From: Bradysia coprophila
Taxonomy: Eukaryota; Arthropoda; Insecta; Diptera; Sciaridae
DNA: 64,000 bases
Direction of reading: 5' to 3'
Assembly: GCF_014529535.1 (NCBI RefSeq)
Contig: NC_050735.1
Location: 10,675,739 to 10,739,738, forward strand
Positions 11,479 to 24,968 of this stretch are shown piece after piece (the stretch's first letter is position 1; each line of letters opens with the position of its first letter). A program made the position numbers and the translations under genes. A model generated the notes under the pieces. That model was not told the origin of the DNA, did no database searches, and was given only the letters and a program-made list of their open reading frames with translations.

Positions 11479-14400
11479 TTAAAGCAATTGAGCAGCAACT
11501 GGTTCCAACAGGCACATATGTTCGGCGCCTCTAACCGGCAAACGATTCAGACAGAAATGTCTGATCATTTTCGATATTGACTCAAACGGTTGACTGAAAT
11601 GACCGAGTATAAATTGACCATAGTTGTTTTGCTGGATCCTCATGTGCATGAAGCCTTTAGCACTTCTGTTACAGTTCAAAAGAAAAACAAGAATTAAAAA
11701 AAGAACTAGATTGCAATTGGTGCTGATGGTCCACTTACTTCAGTGACAGCGAGAAATCATTTCGGGAAGATTCACAATTTCTAACGAGAAAACTTCCTTC
11801 GGACAATGAACGTAACGTGTTTTCAGCCTCGATCCGCGTTATCGACCCATGGTACCAGCTAACATTGGATCGGTTAGTTTCTGTTCGTGAACAAATCTAT
11901 TGATTTTTACCTTTGTCGGTTGAGTGGAATGTCGACATTTATTACTGGATACGAGGTGGTAGCCGTTTCAAAATTTAAGTGCAGTCCCTTTTCATTTCCA
12001 TCTCTTGCGGAATGACTGGGTTGGAATTGCAATGTCAAATTTTGTTTGAACGAATCTGTCGGAAGATAAAGAGTGGTCAATTCAGTTCATGCTGGACGGT
12101 ATTTGTCCTTTCTTTTGTAGTTCATACACTTACCAAGTGGTTTCCTTTCACCGCGCATCGACTGAGTGGACAGCGATAATTCGCTTGATTCAGTGCTAGC
12201 AGTGGCGTTCATCGAAAGATGATTTTGATTGCTCAATCGCAATTTTCTGCGCAATTTCGGCATGTCGAACGGTAAATCGCCCAAATCGACGGAAGTTGCA
12301 CTGCCTGAGGCGCATTGATTCTATACGAAAAAAATTTAAAGGTTTCCATAAGGGATAGACATGTTATTGATGCACTTTCACACCGTACCTGTTCCATGAT
12401 CAACTTCTTTCGCCTCAATTTTGGCATATCAAATGGTAAATTACCAAAGTCTTCGCAGAGATTCAAATCTGATTTATTTATCGTCAACTTGCTGCCGAGT
12501 AATTTGGGACTGTCGAAACTGTGAAAGCTGTGCTTTGATTTGGATCCGTCTCGTGATTGCAACGATATTCCACTGTCAGATCCTTGTATCTCGTCACCTA
12601 GGTGGTAAGGTACACAGAGCATTAAACACCAAAGTTAAGAATCTCTAATTTCTAATCCTACCTGCCAGCAAGGTAAGTGCCCTATTTTGCGGAAATTTCT
12701 TCGATTTGAAATTGTCAAATTCACGACCACTTTGTGGCGATGCCTTTCCTACTTTTTCGCCCACAGCACTGACCTCCACAATTTCTGACGTGGGATCTTG
12801 TAATGATTTATCGGATATCGGACTGAGCACATGCAACTTTGAATGTAGCATCATATTCAGTCTAGCAGGATGACGAATTTTCGCTCCGGAGTCAGAACTG
12901 TGCGAGCTCAGCGTTGACGAATGTCTAGACTCGGAACTTGTCGTGCTCCTGTTCCCTTCGCTTGTACTAGATCTGAGCGATTCCATGCTGCCGCCACTGC
13001 TCGAAGTGGTTATACTTTCGGTGGATGAGAAATTTTTCGGCTTGTGATGGAACCGCAATGGTCGACGTGAATGCTTCAGAGCGAGCACTCGTTCCGACTC
13101 TAAGATCATCGAACTGGGACGCTTGGTTTTATTGCCGGATAAACGTTGCTTGGACAATATCCGATTGACTATTGACTCTTTGGTAATTGGTTCTTTGGCC
13201 TTTGAATCGCTCGTGGAGCTGTAGTTGTGTATTGTGTTCGATTGCGGTATGTTCGGTGCACTTTTATTGCTATTCAAACAATGGTCGGTGTCATATTTTT
13301 GTGGAAATTTCAACGGTAATGGTGCAGTCGATGGAGGTGATTGCTTAAATCTACTTGTTACTGGAAGCTGTGTGGAAGACAATATCACGTCACTATTTCG
13401 ATTCGACTCGTCGCCATCACCCGGTTCAGTTAGTCGATTCTCTTTAGGTATATTGGATGGATTTTGTGTGTCATTATCGCTGGTGCGATTCACATCGGGA
13501 TGCAATATTTCATGAAATTGCAATGAATCGGTGCTCTTGGATGCTTTGAATTTATTTTTCAATTTCAATGACTTGGACAGAACGCTGCTCAGATCGTCCA
13601 AATCATCGTCGGATCGCGATATCTTGGAATCGAACGCAGTTTCGTAAACTTGTCGAATGCGACCGTTTGGCATTGTATCATCATACGTTAATCCACTCTC
13701 GTTGCGACAACAATCGGCACATTCGTCTACATTCGGTTCGTGTACGTAAAATACACTTCTCGATTGTAATGCGTCCGCAAAATCATTGCTATATTCCGGG
13801 CCAGTGCAGGCACAAAGAATCGGTTCCAATAATCGATGTGGTGGCATGGGAAGCAATTCCGATTGTATTGAATTTGGCGTTGCGACGAGTGATTGTTTTC
13901 CCTCTCGTCGTTTCTGGCACTCTGTACAGTTCGAATCATCCGATGTGGTGGTCGATGGTGAATCGCATTTGATTATATGTACTCCATCTTCAGTGACCGA
14001 ATAGCGACGACTTTGCGATGAGATTTTCTTTCTTTGCGGTATAAAATTCGAGGTATTCTGTTTGTATCGAACAGCGTTGGCTGCAACAAACGGTTGAAAT
14101 GCTGATTTTTCAGACTTGGCTTTTCCAAAAATATCACCGTAGTAGTAAGGAGACGGATTTAATTTGAACAGATTCGATAGATCGTCAGCTTTACTTTCTG
14201 GCGAGTCTCGGTCGGAGTTTTCAAATATTTCGTCATCCGATGATTTGGGTAGAGAGGAATCTGTAATGGGGACAAAGTTAGTCTAAACGTGTCAATGAAT
14301 TCTAAAACAGTTTTACACAACCTGAGGTTGATTCATGTTTTCTTAAGTTGACATAGTCCTTAATAACGTTGGCTTTCACAGCTTTTGGATGTACTATCAA

Positions 14401-17400
14401 ATTTTTGGTAGGAATCAATTCTGGTTCTATTGCCTGTTAAGTGGATAGTGGACAAGTGTTAGAATATTCTCAACTGTAGTCCCTTTCAGCCAATTTGATT
14501 TTTAACAATATTGGCTGCCACAATTATGAAAAATAATTTGGTTGTGGATTCAGCTTATTTTGCTAAACTCGTTACCCAATACGAAAAACATTTGTTAAAC
14601 GACTTCTGTTACAACGATGGTAGCCCTAATCAAATTTTCCCAAAAACATTTTCTAGGAAAATTAAGGAAAATTTAGGAAAATTCCCAAATTCTCTTGGTA
14701 AATTCTCTAAAATTAAAAGAAATCTTTACGTTCGGAATTTATCTTTGATTGAACCGTAAGAAGTATCCTATTCGCTTGCTGTTACTCTATCCAAGATAAT
14801 TACAGATGTCTGAACAAAAATTGTATTAGGCATTGATGCAGTAAAATTAAGTTAGTTTCAAAACGCCAACCCATTCCACCCTATGAGCACAATGTGATCA
14901 ACCCAACAACGTTATACAATTATTATGTGCGACGTGAAACGGTAAAACCATGTCAAAATAAAGGGTAGAGTTCTACTCTATAAAGAATGGCCTCAAAGTG
15001 CCTCAAAGCTGTAAGTATTCATACTTCTAAAATCGAAGATTCATCAAGGAATCAAGAAGATCTTGTAAGAGTGCGTGCTACACAAAGAAGCATCAATTTT
15101 TTGCTGCTAAATTTTATCCCAATTTTTATTCTCTGCTTTGTATATAACTCGGAACAGATCTGGTTTCCCATAAACTGAAGCTGAAAAATACAATCCACAG
15201 CATTCAGATTAGATTCAGATCATTTCTGAGCATGAACTTGGCCTTACCTGAATGACATTTGAACTTTTTGCCAGAACTAAATGGAAAACTTTTTCCTAAA
15301 AAGTCAGTCAACCTGTCAGGTCAGGTCAAGTTCTATTCTATTTCAGTAGATCATAAGGTTTTACGTAATTATCGAACTAATGAAGTCGAATGTATCGCCC
15401 AACCATAAATCTGCTACTTCTTTTGTTTAAAGCATCGTTTGATGTTTCATAACAAATCTTCTACTTCTTTAGTTTTATTATACGCTTTGTCTAGAGTACT
15501 CTAGCTACATAGTCATCTTTCATTAATGACGCAGTTATCAATAACATATGATTAGCCGTATATAAAAGGTTAAAACGTTCGCAATCTTACAAAGATAACC
15601 TCCCATTATTTTTAAATTGTATCGATAATGCGTAACGAATTACGAACGATTGTTTTTCGTATATTTTGCAAGTCATTTAATATACTCGAAAAATTGCTCG
15701 TGCAACAATAGATAATTCCCCTAATCAACGTCAACGTAACAGCGATAGCATGAACGAACAAGATATTGAGAGATCTGTTCATATAAATATTTATCCCTAA
15801 TCTCTATCCACATAAATGTTCACAACATCAAAACCGCATCATTGCTAAAACTTTACCCCCATAGAATCCGAACAAAAAAAAAACTGGAGTTTTCCACTTA
15901 CATTTTCTTGCTTCACACTTTTCGGACTAACGTTGCTGAGCTGTCGGTGGAAAACAAAGTCAATCGGTAAACTATAGTCATCACAAACCGATATCTGAAA
16001 ATAGAAAAATCAATTTTCATTTAATTATATGTTGAGAGTTCGTGACAAAATGATTCATCGAATGCCGATGCACGACACCTATAACTTAATAACAAAAACG
16101 AAATAGCGGCATAGGAATGGAAAACGAATTAAAACAAAACAAAAATTGTGTCAGGCTATAAATTCGCGAGAATGGAAGAAAGAAAGAAAAAAAAACATTT
16201 TTTTTTCAGGAAGGGTTTTATTCTCCACACGACCGCACTTTCCTCGGCTTTCCCACAATATTGCATGTGTATACTTGAGATACTGTGTAAAACGTTAAAT
16301 ATGCATATCAAATACCAACAGTGAAATGGGAATGTTTTGTTACGTATATATATACGATACCTACGCAATATAAGTAATCCCCATCGATTTAGGTATTATA
16401 TACTACGTTTTCGTACGTGAAATAGACATTTTCCGACTAAATTTTAATATTACATAATTTATTACCAGAGATATTAGTCATAATTTACCTATAATGCCGA
16501 CTATTCCAACATTTTGAAGAGTTGCCCAACTTTTTTTGGGATTAAACTACAGAGATATGCTTTAAGAAGATTTCACCATTAACATTCGTCCATGCATTTC
16601 TTCATATCATTTCCATTAAAAGTTTATGCTTCTTACAATGTACGTCCAACCAAACAACCAAACTTTAATTGTAACGAAAAAAAATCACAACACACTGAAT
16701 TTGAGAAACTTTTAACAATGTGTAAAGCTTACAGCTATTACAACAACAACAGAAAGAAACTTATGATGATTGGAAAAACCGAAATTCGTATTGTTCTTCG
16801 CGGATGATATGTTTAAAGGAAACTAAATTGATATTTTCGTCTGATAATCTCAGCTTCGACACGGAACCAACCACACTTATTTCTCTTGTACGGTCCAACT
16901 AACCATTTTCATTTGCTGAATAGCCGAACAGTTGATGACGATATTTTCTTCCAATAGGGGATGCTCAATGGGGTGACATGCGCGCTAGCGATTAGCACAG
17001 CTGCATGCACTTTGATTCATAAATTATATACGACGGATCGATATTGTGATAAAAACATGTGTTATGTATATTCAGCGAGGATTTGGCGAGATTAAAATTA
17101 AACAAAACAGGATATTTATTGTACAGGATGATAGCGACGTCGCTGCTGCTGCTGTGAAAGCATATATATATAGATAATGGGGCTTTGTGCCGCTCGTGGT
17201 ATGGAAGTTCATTTTGACGGTATTATGTGAACGGATATCATTATTAGGGTGGATGAATGGAATGGAATGGAATAATAATGGTGCAGTAGGATGCAGATTG
17301 CAACCTAAGGTTCTCATATACTCGAATTTCACTATAAATTTCATAGAAACATTTTCCAAATTTTTCCTATATTTTCTCGAAATTTCCTAAATTTTTCCAA

Positions 17401-19426
17401 ATTTTCCCAAAAACATTTTCTGGGAAAATTAAGGAAAATTTAGGAAAATTCCCAAATTCTCTTGGTAAATTCTCTAAAATTAAAAGAAATCTTTACGTTC
17501 GGAATTTATCTTTGATTGAACCGTAAGAAGTATCCTATTCGCTTGCTGTTACTCTGTCCAAGATAATTACAGATGTCTGAACAAAAATTGTATTAGGCAT
17601 TGATGCAGTAAAATTAAGTTTCAAAACGCCAACCCATTCCACCCTATGAGCACAATGTGATCAACCCAACAACGTTATAAAATTATTATGTGCGACGTGA
17701 AACGGCAAAACCAATATGACTCATGCGTAACATTTCTTCGCTAATAAGAAGGTTTGGCTGTGTATGGCATATAACATCATAATGTGCACATTAACCTGTT
17801 GTTTTAGAATACCGAACCATTTTTTGCTTTAGAAAAGTTCAACTTTTGTTCGAGTCAAATTTCCTCAAAATTGACTTTGACTGATGTATATGATGTATAC
17901 GTTTTGTAAGCTGTCATGTGAATTATAATCTATTCCATATTTCAAAATTGATAAAGGTTCAATAATATCAACCGAAGACGGTTTTGACATCAAATTACCG
18001 ATTATTAATAGCAGAGTGGAATTTTTATTTGAAAAGTTTCGGGTTCTACAAATTCAATATGACATTGAACGGCTTTGATATTGGATATTATTTAAGGTAT
18101 GGGTTGGGATAGGAATAGCTTACATTGTGAGCTGGATGTTCCAGTTAATGATGAAACTTAGAACAGATTTTCTGCCAATGTTCTTGACTCTCATTCAGCA
18201 GAGTAACACGAAAATTTCAATTTTTTGTGACTATGCAAGAGTCACATTTCGCTTGCGAACTTAAAACATGACGAATGATTTTGATTGGCGAGTATGCAGT
18301 GCTGCCATCCCAAGCCGAAAGCAAGGGTTGCGTGCATACTTGCAAAAAAAAAAAACATTTTCCTCGAGTTATGTACACAACTTTTCATTAGCGAAATTTG
18401 ATTCATATTCTTTAGTGGTGTGAAAGTCCATGGCAGAAGTAGCTATTTGCGCCCCCAGGCATACAAAAATAGAAAAATAGCTAGCACCATCGCTAAGAGG
18501 CTATTTATTGTCTGCCAGAACATTTCATTGAAGGGATCTTCAATTGAAGAGCCAAAAATAGGAACTCTACAAAGTTGAAATTATGTTTCCCACCCAGAAT
18601 ATACCACTTTCAATGGGGGTAGAAAATAATTTCAACTTCGAAAAGATTAAAAATTCAGTCTTGATGACAACACCGAAAAAGCGTTACGTTATTAATGAAT
18701 GATCCCTAAATGAAAACAAGCTTTTTCCGATCCAACACCTTCAATCAAGTGTCTTTACATCAGACATATCAATTTCAAATTTCTTCTAAACTCTTTACTC
18801 ATACTTACCGGTCTCGGCAAAGTGTTGCTATTGGAAATAACCTCATCCCGTTTGAATTTTTCAAACTTAAAGCTATTCGATCGGTACAGTTCATTATCGT
18901 CCACTTGCTTATTACGACACAGCCTTCTGGTTATTATGTTTCCGTTCATATTTGACCTACAGTTCAATGGGGGTGAATAATATAGGAAATTCACTCAGTA
19001 GACAAAGATGATTCAAACCTGCATGGTCTGCACATTGTGTGCGATGTCCAATTTAAATTGAAATTTAACATTTTGAGCTTTGCTACAGCCCGGTCCTTGA
19101 GTGACGATGGATCTTTTGAGCCGGATGGAATGGGAAATTCGACTTTCTTTGGTGTTCGTGACGAACTGTAATGTTGGCGATTTATTTTGATGTAAAGGGT
19201 TATGGTCTAAATGTGAAATTTTTTTTATTTACCTTTTACTACGAGCTCGTGGTTTTCCTTTTCGGCACCGTTTCCTTCGTTTATCTAGCAAAATTTTGGC
19301 ACTTTGAGATTGTTCCAATTCGGGAAACGTTTCGCTTAAATTAGCTGGCACTGGATTATGTCTTTGCACTTTACTTTTACTGGGCTTGGTTAAGCCCTGA
19401 TTCATACGTCTCCACATTCGTTCCAT
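11479..19426 (-). CDS. SHB-family SH2 domain adaptor protein
   Basis: Ten exons on the minus strand: 19233-19426, 19019-19165, 18809-18956, 15902-15994, 14322-14433, 12662-14260, 12389-12597, 12134-12320, 11739-11880 and 11479-11665. Their lengths total 3018 nt, 1005 residues. The SH2 domain occupies about residues 905-1000: WYHGSITRIEAEN start, FLVR arginine at R930, and an end (RLPVRGAEHMCLLEPVA) typical of the SHB/SHD/SHE/SHF adaptors. The rest is Ser/Pro-rich and disordered, with many basic and acidic clusters, as in signalling scaffolds. The N terminus is strongly basic (KRRKRCRKGKPRARSK). The motif LPFDMPKLRRK occurs twice, at about 818-828 and 850-860, in adjacent exons. By family it should link phosphotyrosine proteins to downstream effectors. 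The 2.8-kb intron 3 and 1.5-kb intron 4 carry related repeat copies. The start is the first ATG in an open exon; a further 5' noncoding exon is possible. Confidence 0.9.
14631..14950 (+). repeat. Dispersed repeat family C, copy 1 (intronic)
   Basis: About 320 bp almost identical to 17398-17714, in the same orientation. It opens with the AT-rich AAATTTTCCCAAAAACATTTTCT block and closes with a GCGACGTGAAACGG block. It lies in intron 4 of the SH2 adaptor gene. No coding capacity beyond an incidental ORF. Confidence 0.85.
17398..17714 (+). repeat. Dispersed repeat family C, copy 2 (intronic)
   Basis: Second copy of the repeat at 14631-14950, in intron 3 of the same gene. Differences are few (for example one missing TTAG block near 17620), pointing to recent spread. 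Degraded AATTTAGGAAAATTC-type tracts near 21830, 45290 and 49350 may be distant relatives. Confidence 0.85.
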
Positions 19427-20728
19427 GTTCAGTTCTTAACTATAATTTGATTGGGGTATGTTCGATAATTAGAATTTTTGTTATAATTGAAAATTCGGTC
19501 CACGAATTGAACTGCAGACACTAAGCTAAATATTTACCAAATTTAATTGACAAACAGATTTTCACAAATTTTCCGCTGAATAATGTTTCTTTTTTCATTT
19601 GTTTTTATCGAGAAACAATTATGTATTATATTGCTTACTTGTCGCGATTGCGTTATTTATTTTTATCGGAATTAATTTAGTCGTATGTACATTATGGTCA
19701 AGGGAAAATGCTTATGATGAGGCTGTGCGATGATTAGGCGTTTATGATTTTAATATTTTACTTTATTTTCGGTGTATTTAATTTAACTGAAAATACACTT
19801 TTCTATTTATGTATTTTAAGGGAATCAAATAAAAAAAAAGTGACATGAATGTGTAATACCGAAAATGGGAAGCATGCGCCCTAAATTTTCACAATATCTA
19901 ACTTTGTACACACTCCGGAGAAATGGGAGACACGGAGGATGTCAAATAATAAATAATCTCCTGCTATGTTCCAACAGACAGAATATATATCTACTATTTT
20001 CCATGTATACATAGACGGAAAAAGTGTATGTGTTATCGGTTGGTGATCTCATCTCATTTAAATTTTAAATGGCAGAGGTTTAGGTATTTTTAGCGGTAAA
20101 TTATGTGGTAGCAATTTGAAATCTTTTAGCCACAGGAGATATATGCTGACCCAATATTTGAATTAATTTTCTTTTCGGCCTTTTTATGCTGTGGAGAAGG
20201 CTTGTTAAGAACGTTTTGATGAATGTTAAGAACTGAGACTAATGGTTTTATGACTCATGAACGTTTTTGTACGTTTTTACATCGATCTGTGCTCTCTTAT
20301 TTGAAGAATAGGGAACGTTTAAGTCTCTATTTTTCGACCTTCTTCAACAAGAACCTTTAACTGTGTAAACTCGGAAAATTTTCTGTTGTAGTTACGAGTC
20401 CTTTAAAATTTAGTGATTGCATTCTGTCTCTTCAGTGCAGATTAGTTTCTAAGTATATTTAATGAAATAGATTACATTGTAACATTGTAACCGGTCCAAT
20501 TAAAATTTGATTATGTATGCAATATCCGACATCCTCTAGACTTATGTCAAGTGTTTCACCATCGTTTCATTACAAAGATGTCCTTAATAAAAGAGAATGT
20601 TTTTAGAATTGTCCTTACCATTTGAGATTATCAGGTCAGTATCATCTTCAACACGTAGAATATGCCGTGGTCAGGCATGTTTGGAAAATTGATTTCCTGA
20701 ATTGGATAAAGTTGTCCAGTAAATAGTC

Positions 20729-21524
20729 AAGAAATTTTCTTTTTTTCTATCTTGTTTGCCATAAAAAGTTGTGGAACAAATTTCTTTTCCGAAAAATGGA
20801 AAATCGTTTTTCCAGCCGGAAAAGCCATTCATATGAAAACTTTCAAAGTCGAATATTTCCGAAATTACAATATTTTTGTGAAAATTTTCTTCCGTTCTGG
20901 TAAGTCTAGCTCATTATCGATATTTCATGGAAGAACTTTTTTTTTGGAGGAGTCGGTATTAGGGTTCTCCCAAAAAGTGTACCGGACAATTCATCCACTT
21001 TGAGGCCATTTTCGCTGGTCATTTCCAATTTATTTTTCATAAAAAAAGGTGCCATTCGAAAGTTACATTTCATATTCGGGAGCCTAAGATATGGCCTGGA
21101 AAAGTAATGACTGTCCTTTTAAGGATTTTGTAAGTTATTTCTAGATCAATAAAACATACATTGCTATAATTTGGGATACTAATTCCTGTGTTTCTTGCAC
21201 ATACATTTCGTCACTACTTCTCCTCTCCTTGATTTCGGTTCAAGGATTATGGAAAGCTCCATGTTTGGGGTGTTATTGACAATTTTACCTGTGAAAATTC
21301 AATTTACTTTTATGAAAGGTATTTCGTGTGACTTACCTATTTTGTCCCGGTCCAGGATAAAATTATTTTTGTGACTGTTTACGGCGTAAACCATCCTTAA
21401 AATTCGACTTTGAAGGTTTTCATATGAATAGCTTTTCCGGCCGGTAAAACGATTTTTCATTTTCCGGAAAAAGATTTTTTTCCACAACATTTTATGGCAA
21501 ATAAGATGCAAAAAAGAAATTCTT
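20729..21524. mobile_element. Foldback element, about 800 bp with arms of about 130 bp
   Basis: The left arm (20729 to about 20865) contains TTTGCCATAAAA, TTGTGGAA, CCGGAAAAGC and CATTCATATGAAAAC in order; the right arm (about 21395-21524) carries the same blocks in inverted order and orientation. The identity is roughly 80-85% by eye, so the element is not young. The middle has no transposase-like ORF. Confidence 0.7.
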
Positions 21525-22039
21525 AATAACGTAAATCGCACGGAGTTACATATCGACCTGCACTAAAATGTCGATCAAATCTCAACTGACTTATTTTGAG
21601 GTATGTTTCGAAGTTTAGACGAACATGCTTTGCGTCGATTAAAAATTACTTATCTGGATGGTTCAACTAAATTGCTCTAAAAGTTAGATCACCACAAGGT
21701 AAGTGAGATCCATTGACTGAACATTTTTCAATAGATTTTTCAATTTTTAATAATAGTAAAGGACTTATTTACATTTATTCTATTCCACACTATTTTCCAG
21801 TGACTTTTTTTTGGAAAAAATTTAGGAAAAATACGAAAATTAGGAAAAGTTATGTAAAATCGTAAAAATGAGGAAAATGGTAAAAATCTGGAAAATTTAG
21901 AAAATGAAAAAAATGTTTTCCTCAAAATAGTCATTGCTATTTTCTGAATTAAGTCCTTATAGTTTCATGATTTGTCTAACAAGTGATGAAAGGGTAGGGT
22001 ACTATTATGTGTAATTTTAAAATAAAAAAAATCACGTAA

Positions 22040-22620
22040 ATTAAGGTACATGCTTCGCTCTGTTCGCAAACGTCACACTCTGCTTGCAAGTTATCATGTT
22101 AAAAACAGGAAAAAACGTCATTTGGGAATTACTTTCAGATCGTTCGACTTCATCGGATATTTAGACCCGTACGAAGTACTGGGGTCTTATAGGTTTACGC
22201 ATACGTTTGTAACACGTCGATTTGGACTCCCTGAGTAAGGGGAAACCTATTGTGGTTGTCTAGAGATGCCAAATCCGCGAAAAAAAAATGTCCGTCTGTC
22301 CGTCTGTCTGTCTGCACGATAACTTGAGTAAAACGCATCCGATTTTGAAAATTCTTTTTTTTCCCGTTTGGTAATGTCAAAAGACAGACTAAGTTCGAAG
22401 ATGAGTGATTTTGGATCGACCCCTCCCGAGCTGTGGCCCAATAAGTGCTTTACGGTTTTTCGAAGATATCTCCGGACATTTAAACGTTAAACTTGTAAGT
22501 GATACGTCAAATAAAAGGTATTTACAATACCGACCGACAAAAAAAAAGTTTATGGAAATCGGATGACCGACTCGTGAGTTAGACCCCTTGGTGTGGAACA
22601 GGCACAGGGCGGCAAGCAGT
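22040..22620 (+). repeat. Interspersed repeat fragment with CCGT/CTGT simple repeat
   Basis: Contains AACCTATTGTGG followed by a (GTCCGTCT)n-type run (22287-22315) and a downstream block CGATTTTGAAAATTC. The same AACCTATTGTGG plus CTGTCCGTCCGTCC module recurs at about 31490-31545 in the repeat nest. It looks like a transposon end fragment; the family was not identified. Confidence 0.45.
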
Positions 22621-23032
22621 TTTTGCTTGTAGGTCGGCCACATTTGAACATATTTCGTCTGTTTTAGCTTTATTAGATAGGTATTGACCGTACCAATCAG
22701 GGAAAAAATTAATTTTATGAAATTATGTTCTCCGGAGCGTGAGCTAGGTCTCTTGGAGTGACCTCTTATCTGGCTACTCGGAAGTACAGTGAACGTGGTG
22801 TATTTTGACAATATCTCGAGTAAATTTTGACCGAATTTCATGAATTTTTTTTTTGTTTGAAAGGTATTAACGAATGTAAAGCGTCGGTACTATTTCCGGT
22901 CTCCTAACAAAATGGCTGCCGGCGGCCATATTGGATTTTAGTAAAACGATATAAAGTGGGAAAATTTGTACTTAGATAGTTTCTGTTAACATGGAAATAA
23001 TTTGTTATGTGTGTGGGGTTGCAGGGATTCCA

Positions 23033-23170
23033 TATACGGACATCTATATATACCTATATACAGCTATATTGAGCTATATACAGGCATATAGAGCTATATA
23101 ATAGCATATATTTATCTGTGAAATGTTTATTTATAGGAAAATATAGTTAAATATAGCGGTATATAGCTGT
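23033..23170. repeat. AT-rich GCTATATA-type tandem repeat
   Basis: Irregular tandem units of the form AGCTATATA or TATACAGG (23033-23110), then looser matches to 23170. Low complexity; no function is seen. Confidence 0.6.
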
Positions 23171-23340
23171 TTAAATAGGAATTTATGAAATTTGTCTTCG
23201 TACGGGGCTGTCTATATTGCCTCCGGCAATTTAGTTGTATATGATAACAAGGCAAAGAGTGGATAATGTAAGTGATTTTAAAGGGAGAATAGTTTTTCAG
23301 CAGAGAAGAAAATGAAGTAAGAGAAATGAAGAGTTTCACA

Positions 23341-23401
23341 TTAAGGCCAGTTCATGGTCGCATGTATCGCAAAAATGTATGCGAGTATGAACTGGCCTTA
23401 A
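23341..23401. mobile_element. TTAA-flanked 61-bp palindromic element, copy 1
   Basis: TTAA, GGCCAGTTCAT, a short imperfectly palindromic core (TCGCATGTATCGC..), ATGAACTGGCC, TTAA. It shares its right TTAA with the adjacent copy 2. The copy at 31750-31810 shows that TTAA is the duplicated target. Confidence 0.8.
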
Positions 23402-23458
23402 GGCCAGTTCATGGTCGCATATATCGCAAAAATGTATGCGAGTATGAACTGGCCTTAA
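23398..23458. mobile_element. TTAA-flanked 61-bp palindromic element, copy 2
   Basis: Same orientation as copy 1, one base different in the core (CATATATCGC instead of CATGTATCGC). It uses the right TTAA of copy 1 as its left TTAA, as expected if one element inserted into the target duplication of the other. Confidence 0.8.
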
Positions 23459-24968
23459 AGGCTTTTGATACGAATAGGTGTTTCGTACGGGTCGGCGTTA
23501 GCTATGTTTTTTTTTGGAAATCTGTTGATAAATTAGCATACGTGTCTCCACAACTTCGTCGACTAAAGCAAAGAAATTTGAAAATCGTGTAAAAATTAAA
23601 AGGAAAATCGTCTATATAAAAATACTCCCATCTCAATTTTTAAAATCGGTGTAGTTGTCTGTGGACATGTAATTTGAAATGAATAATTGGCCCATGAATG
23701 TGACCCTAACCCACATCGGGTGACCGTCGTTCAAAACAAAAAATTTCAAAATCTGTTGTCGACAGGCCCGACCTGTGCAATCGGTCATCGCCCTAAGTGT
23801 TGTAACTCATTTGAACCGCTACGAGCTACTTCCCTGTATATGAGAAGAAATGGGTATTTTTCTTATAATTTGGTATAAGTCCTCTCCAACTTATGTAGTT
23901 TCCTGCTGAACGATTTTCAAACAAATTTTGTAACTTTTTGACAATTTCCCTCCTAAATAGTCCGAAGTCGATGCGTCACACTCTAATAAAGAAGTTTGTG
24001 CGGTGTAGATGATCCCGTTGTCGTTCTTTTTCCTCGATGAAACGAATCGCAGAATAAAAAACAATTTCGTGTTAAGGTAGATTTACAACTGCCAAATTTA
24101 ATTTCTCTCTCTCTCTCTCTGTTTCTCTCTCATTTGCAAATTAATTTATATTTGTTGTTCTTAACTAAACATTTAAGTTTTCTCTTTTCTCTTTTTAATT
24201 AATTTATTTAATTAAACTTAACGATCACATACTTGTTCGTATATTAAATGTGTCTAAATTTTACTCGTAGTATAAAAATAAAACAAAAAAAAATTATTCG
24301 TAATTTGTCGCTAATTATTAAGGGAATTGGGGGCTCGCATTAAGGAAAGTAACAATGAAAATTTACTGTAAGTGAGGCGCTGATGTGTTACCTTCCATAC
24401 AGAATCTAGTCCTGATTCGTTACAAAAAATATGATTACGTGGCTCTGCAAAACGACCGTTCTAACATTTTTTTTTGTCTTTTTAGCGTGACAGATAAATA
24501 AATTAATAAATTAAATGATTTCTTTTTATACATGGGCCGCTTTTATAATTGTATAGTACGACGAGTTGTTTTTATTTTAGGAACAAAAAAAGTGAACTAA
24601 TCCTTCCGCAAGGCAAAGCTCAATGACACCGTTTCGGAGTTGTTTTTACTTAACATTAAAACAAAACACTTCTATCAATCCAATCGATCGGGATCGACGG
24701 GCTCAACACGCTGAGTTAACTAAACAACTTTTTGTTTGTCTTGCGATTTTCTTTTGATAATTTTATCAGTCAATTTCATTACATATGTTTAATACTTTTA
24801 AGTATTTGATGCACATACGTTCCATTCACAATGAACGTAAAATATTTTTTGTTTTGTTAATTTTATCATTTGGTTAGTTCTCAAGGATGCGCAAAACATT
24901 TCTTTTAATTTTCTGAAAAAGTTTTTCTTTTCTTTTTTACTAACTTGGTAAAGTGTGAATTTCGTGTT

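Larger units (their letters stand above)
19427..24968. other. Intergenic spacer rich in foldback and simple repeats
   Basis: About 5.5 kb between the 5' end of the SH2 adaptor and the 3' end of the glutamine-rich gene. No exon was recognised. It contains the foldback element at 20729-21524, an interspersed repeat fragment at about 22040-22620, an AT-rich stretch of CTATATA units at 23033-23170, a tandem pair of 61-bp palindromes at 23341-23458 and a (CT)n run near 24101-24121. The last 700 bp are AT-rich and may be 3' UTR of the downstream gene. Confidence 0.5.

Noticed and set aside
12087-12622. Overlapping minus-strand ORFs reading through the 68-nt intron 12321-12388
   Set aside because: The intron has good borders and the joined exons keep one frame, so the read-through ORFs are partial views of exons 7 and 8.
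13225-13972. Plus-strand ORFs across the SH2 adaptor exon
   Set aside because: Antisense shadows of the long exon 12662-14260.
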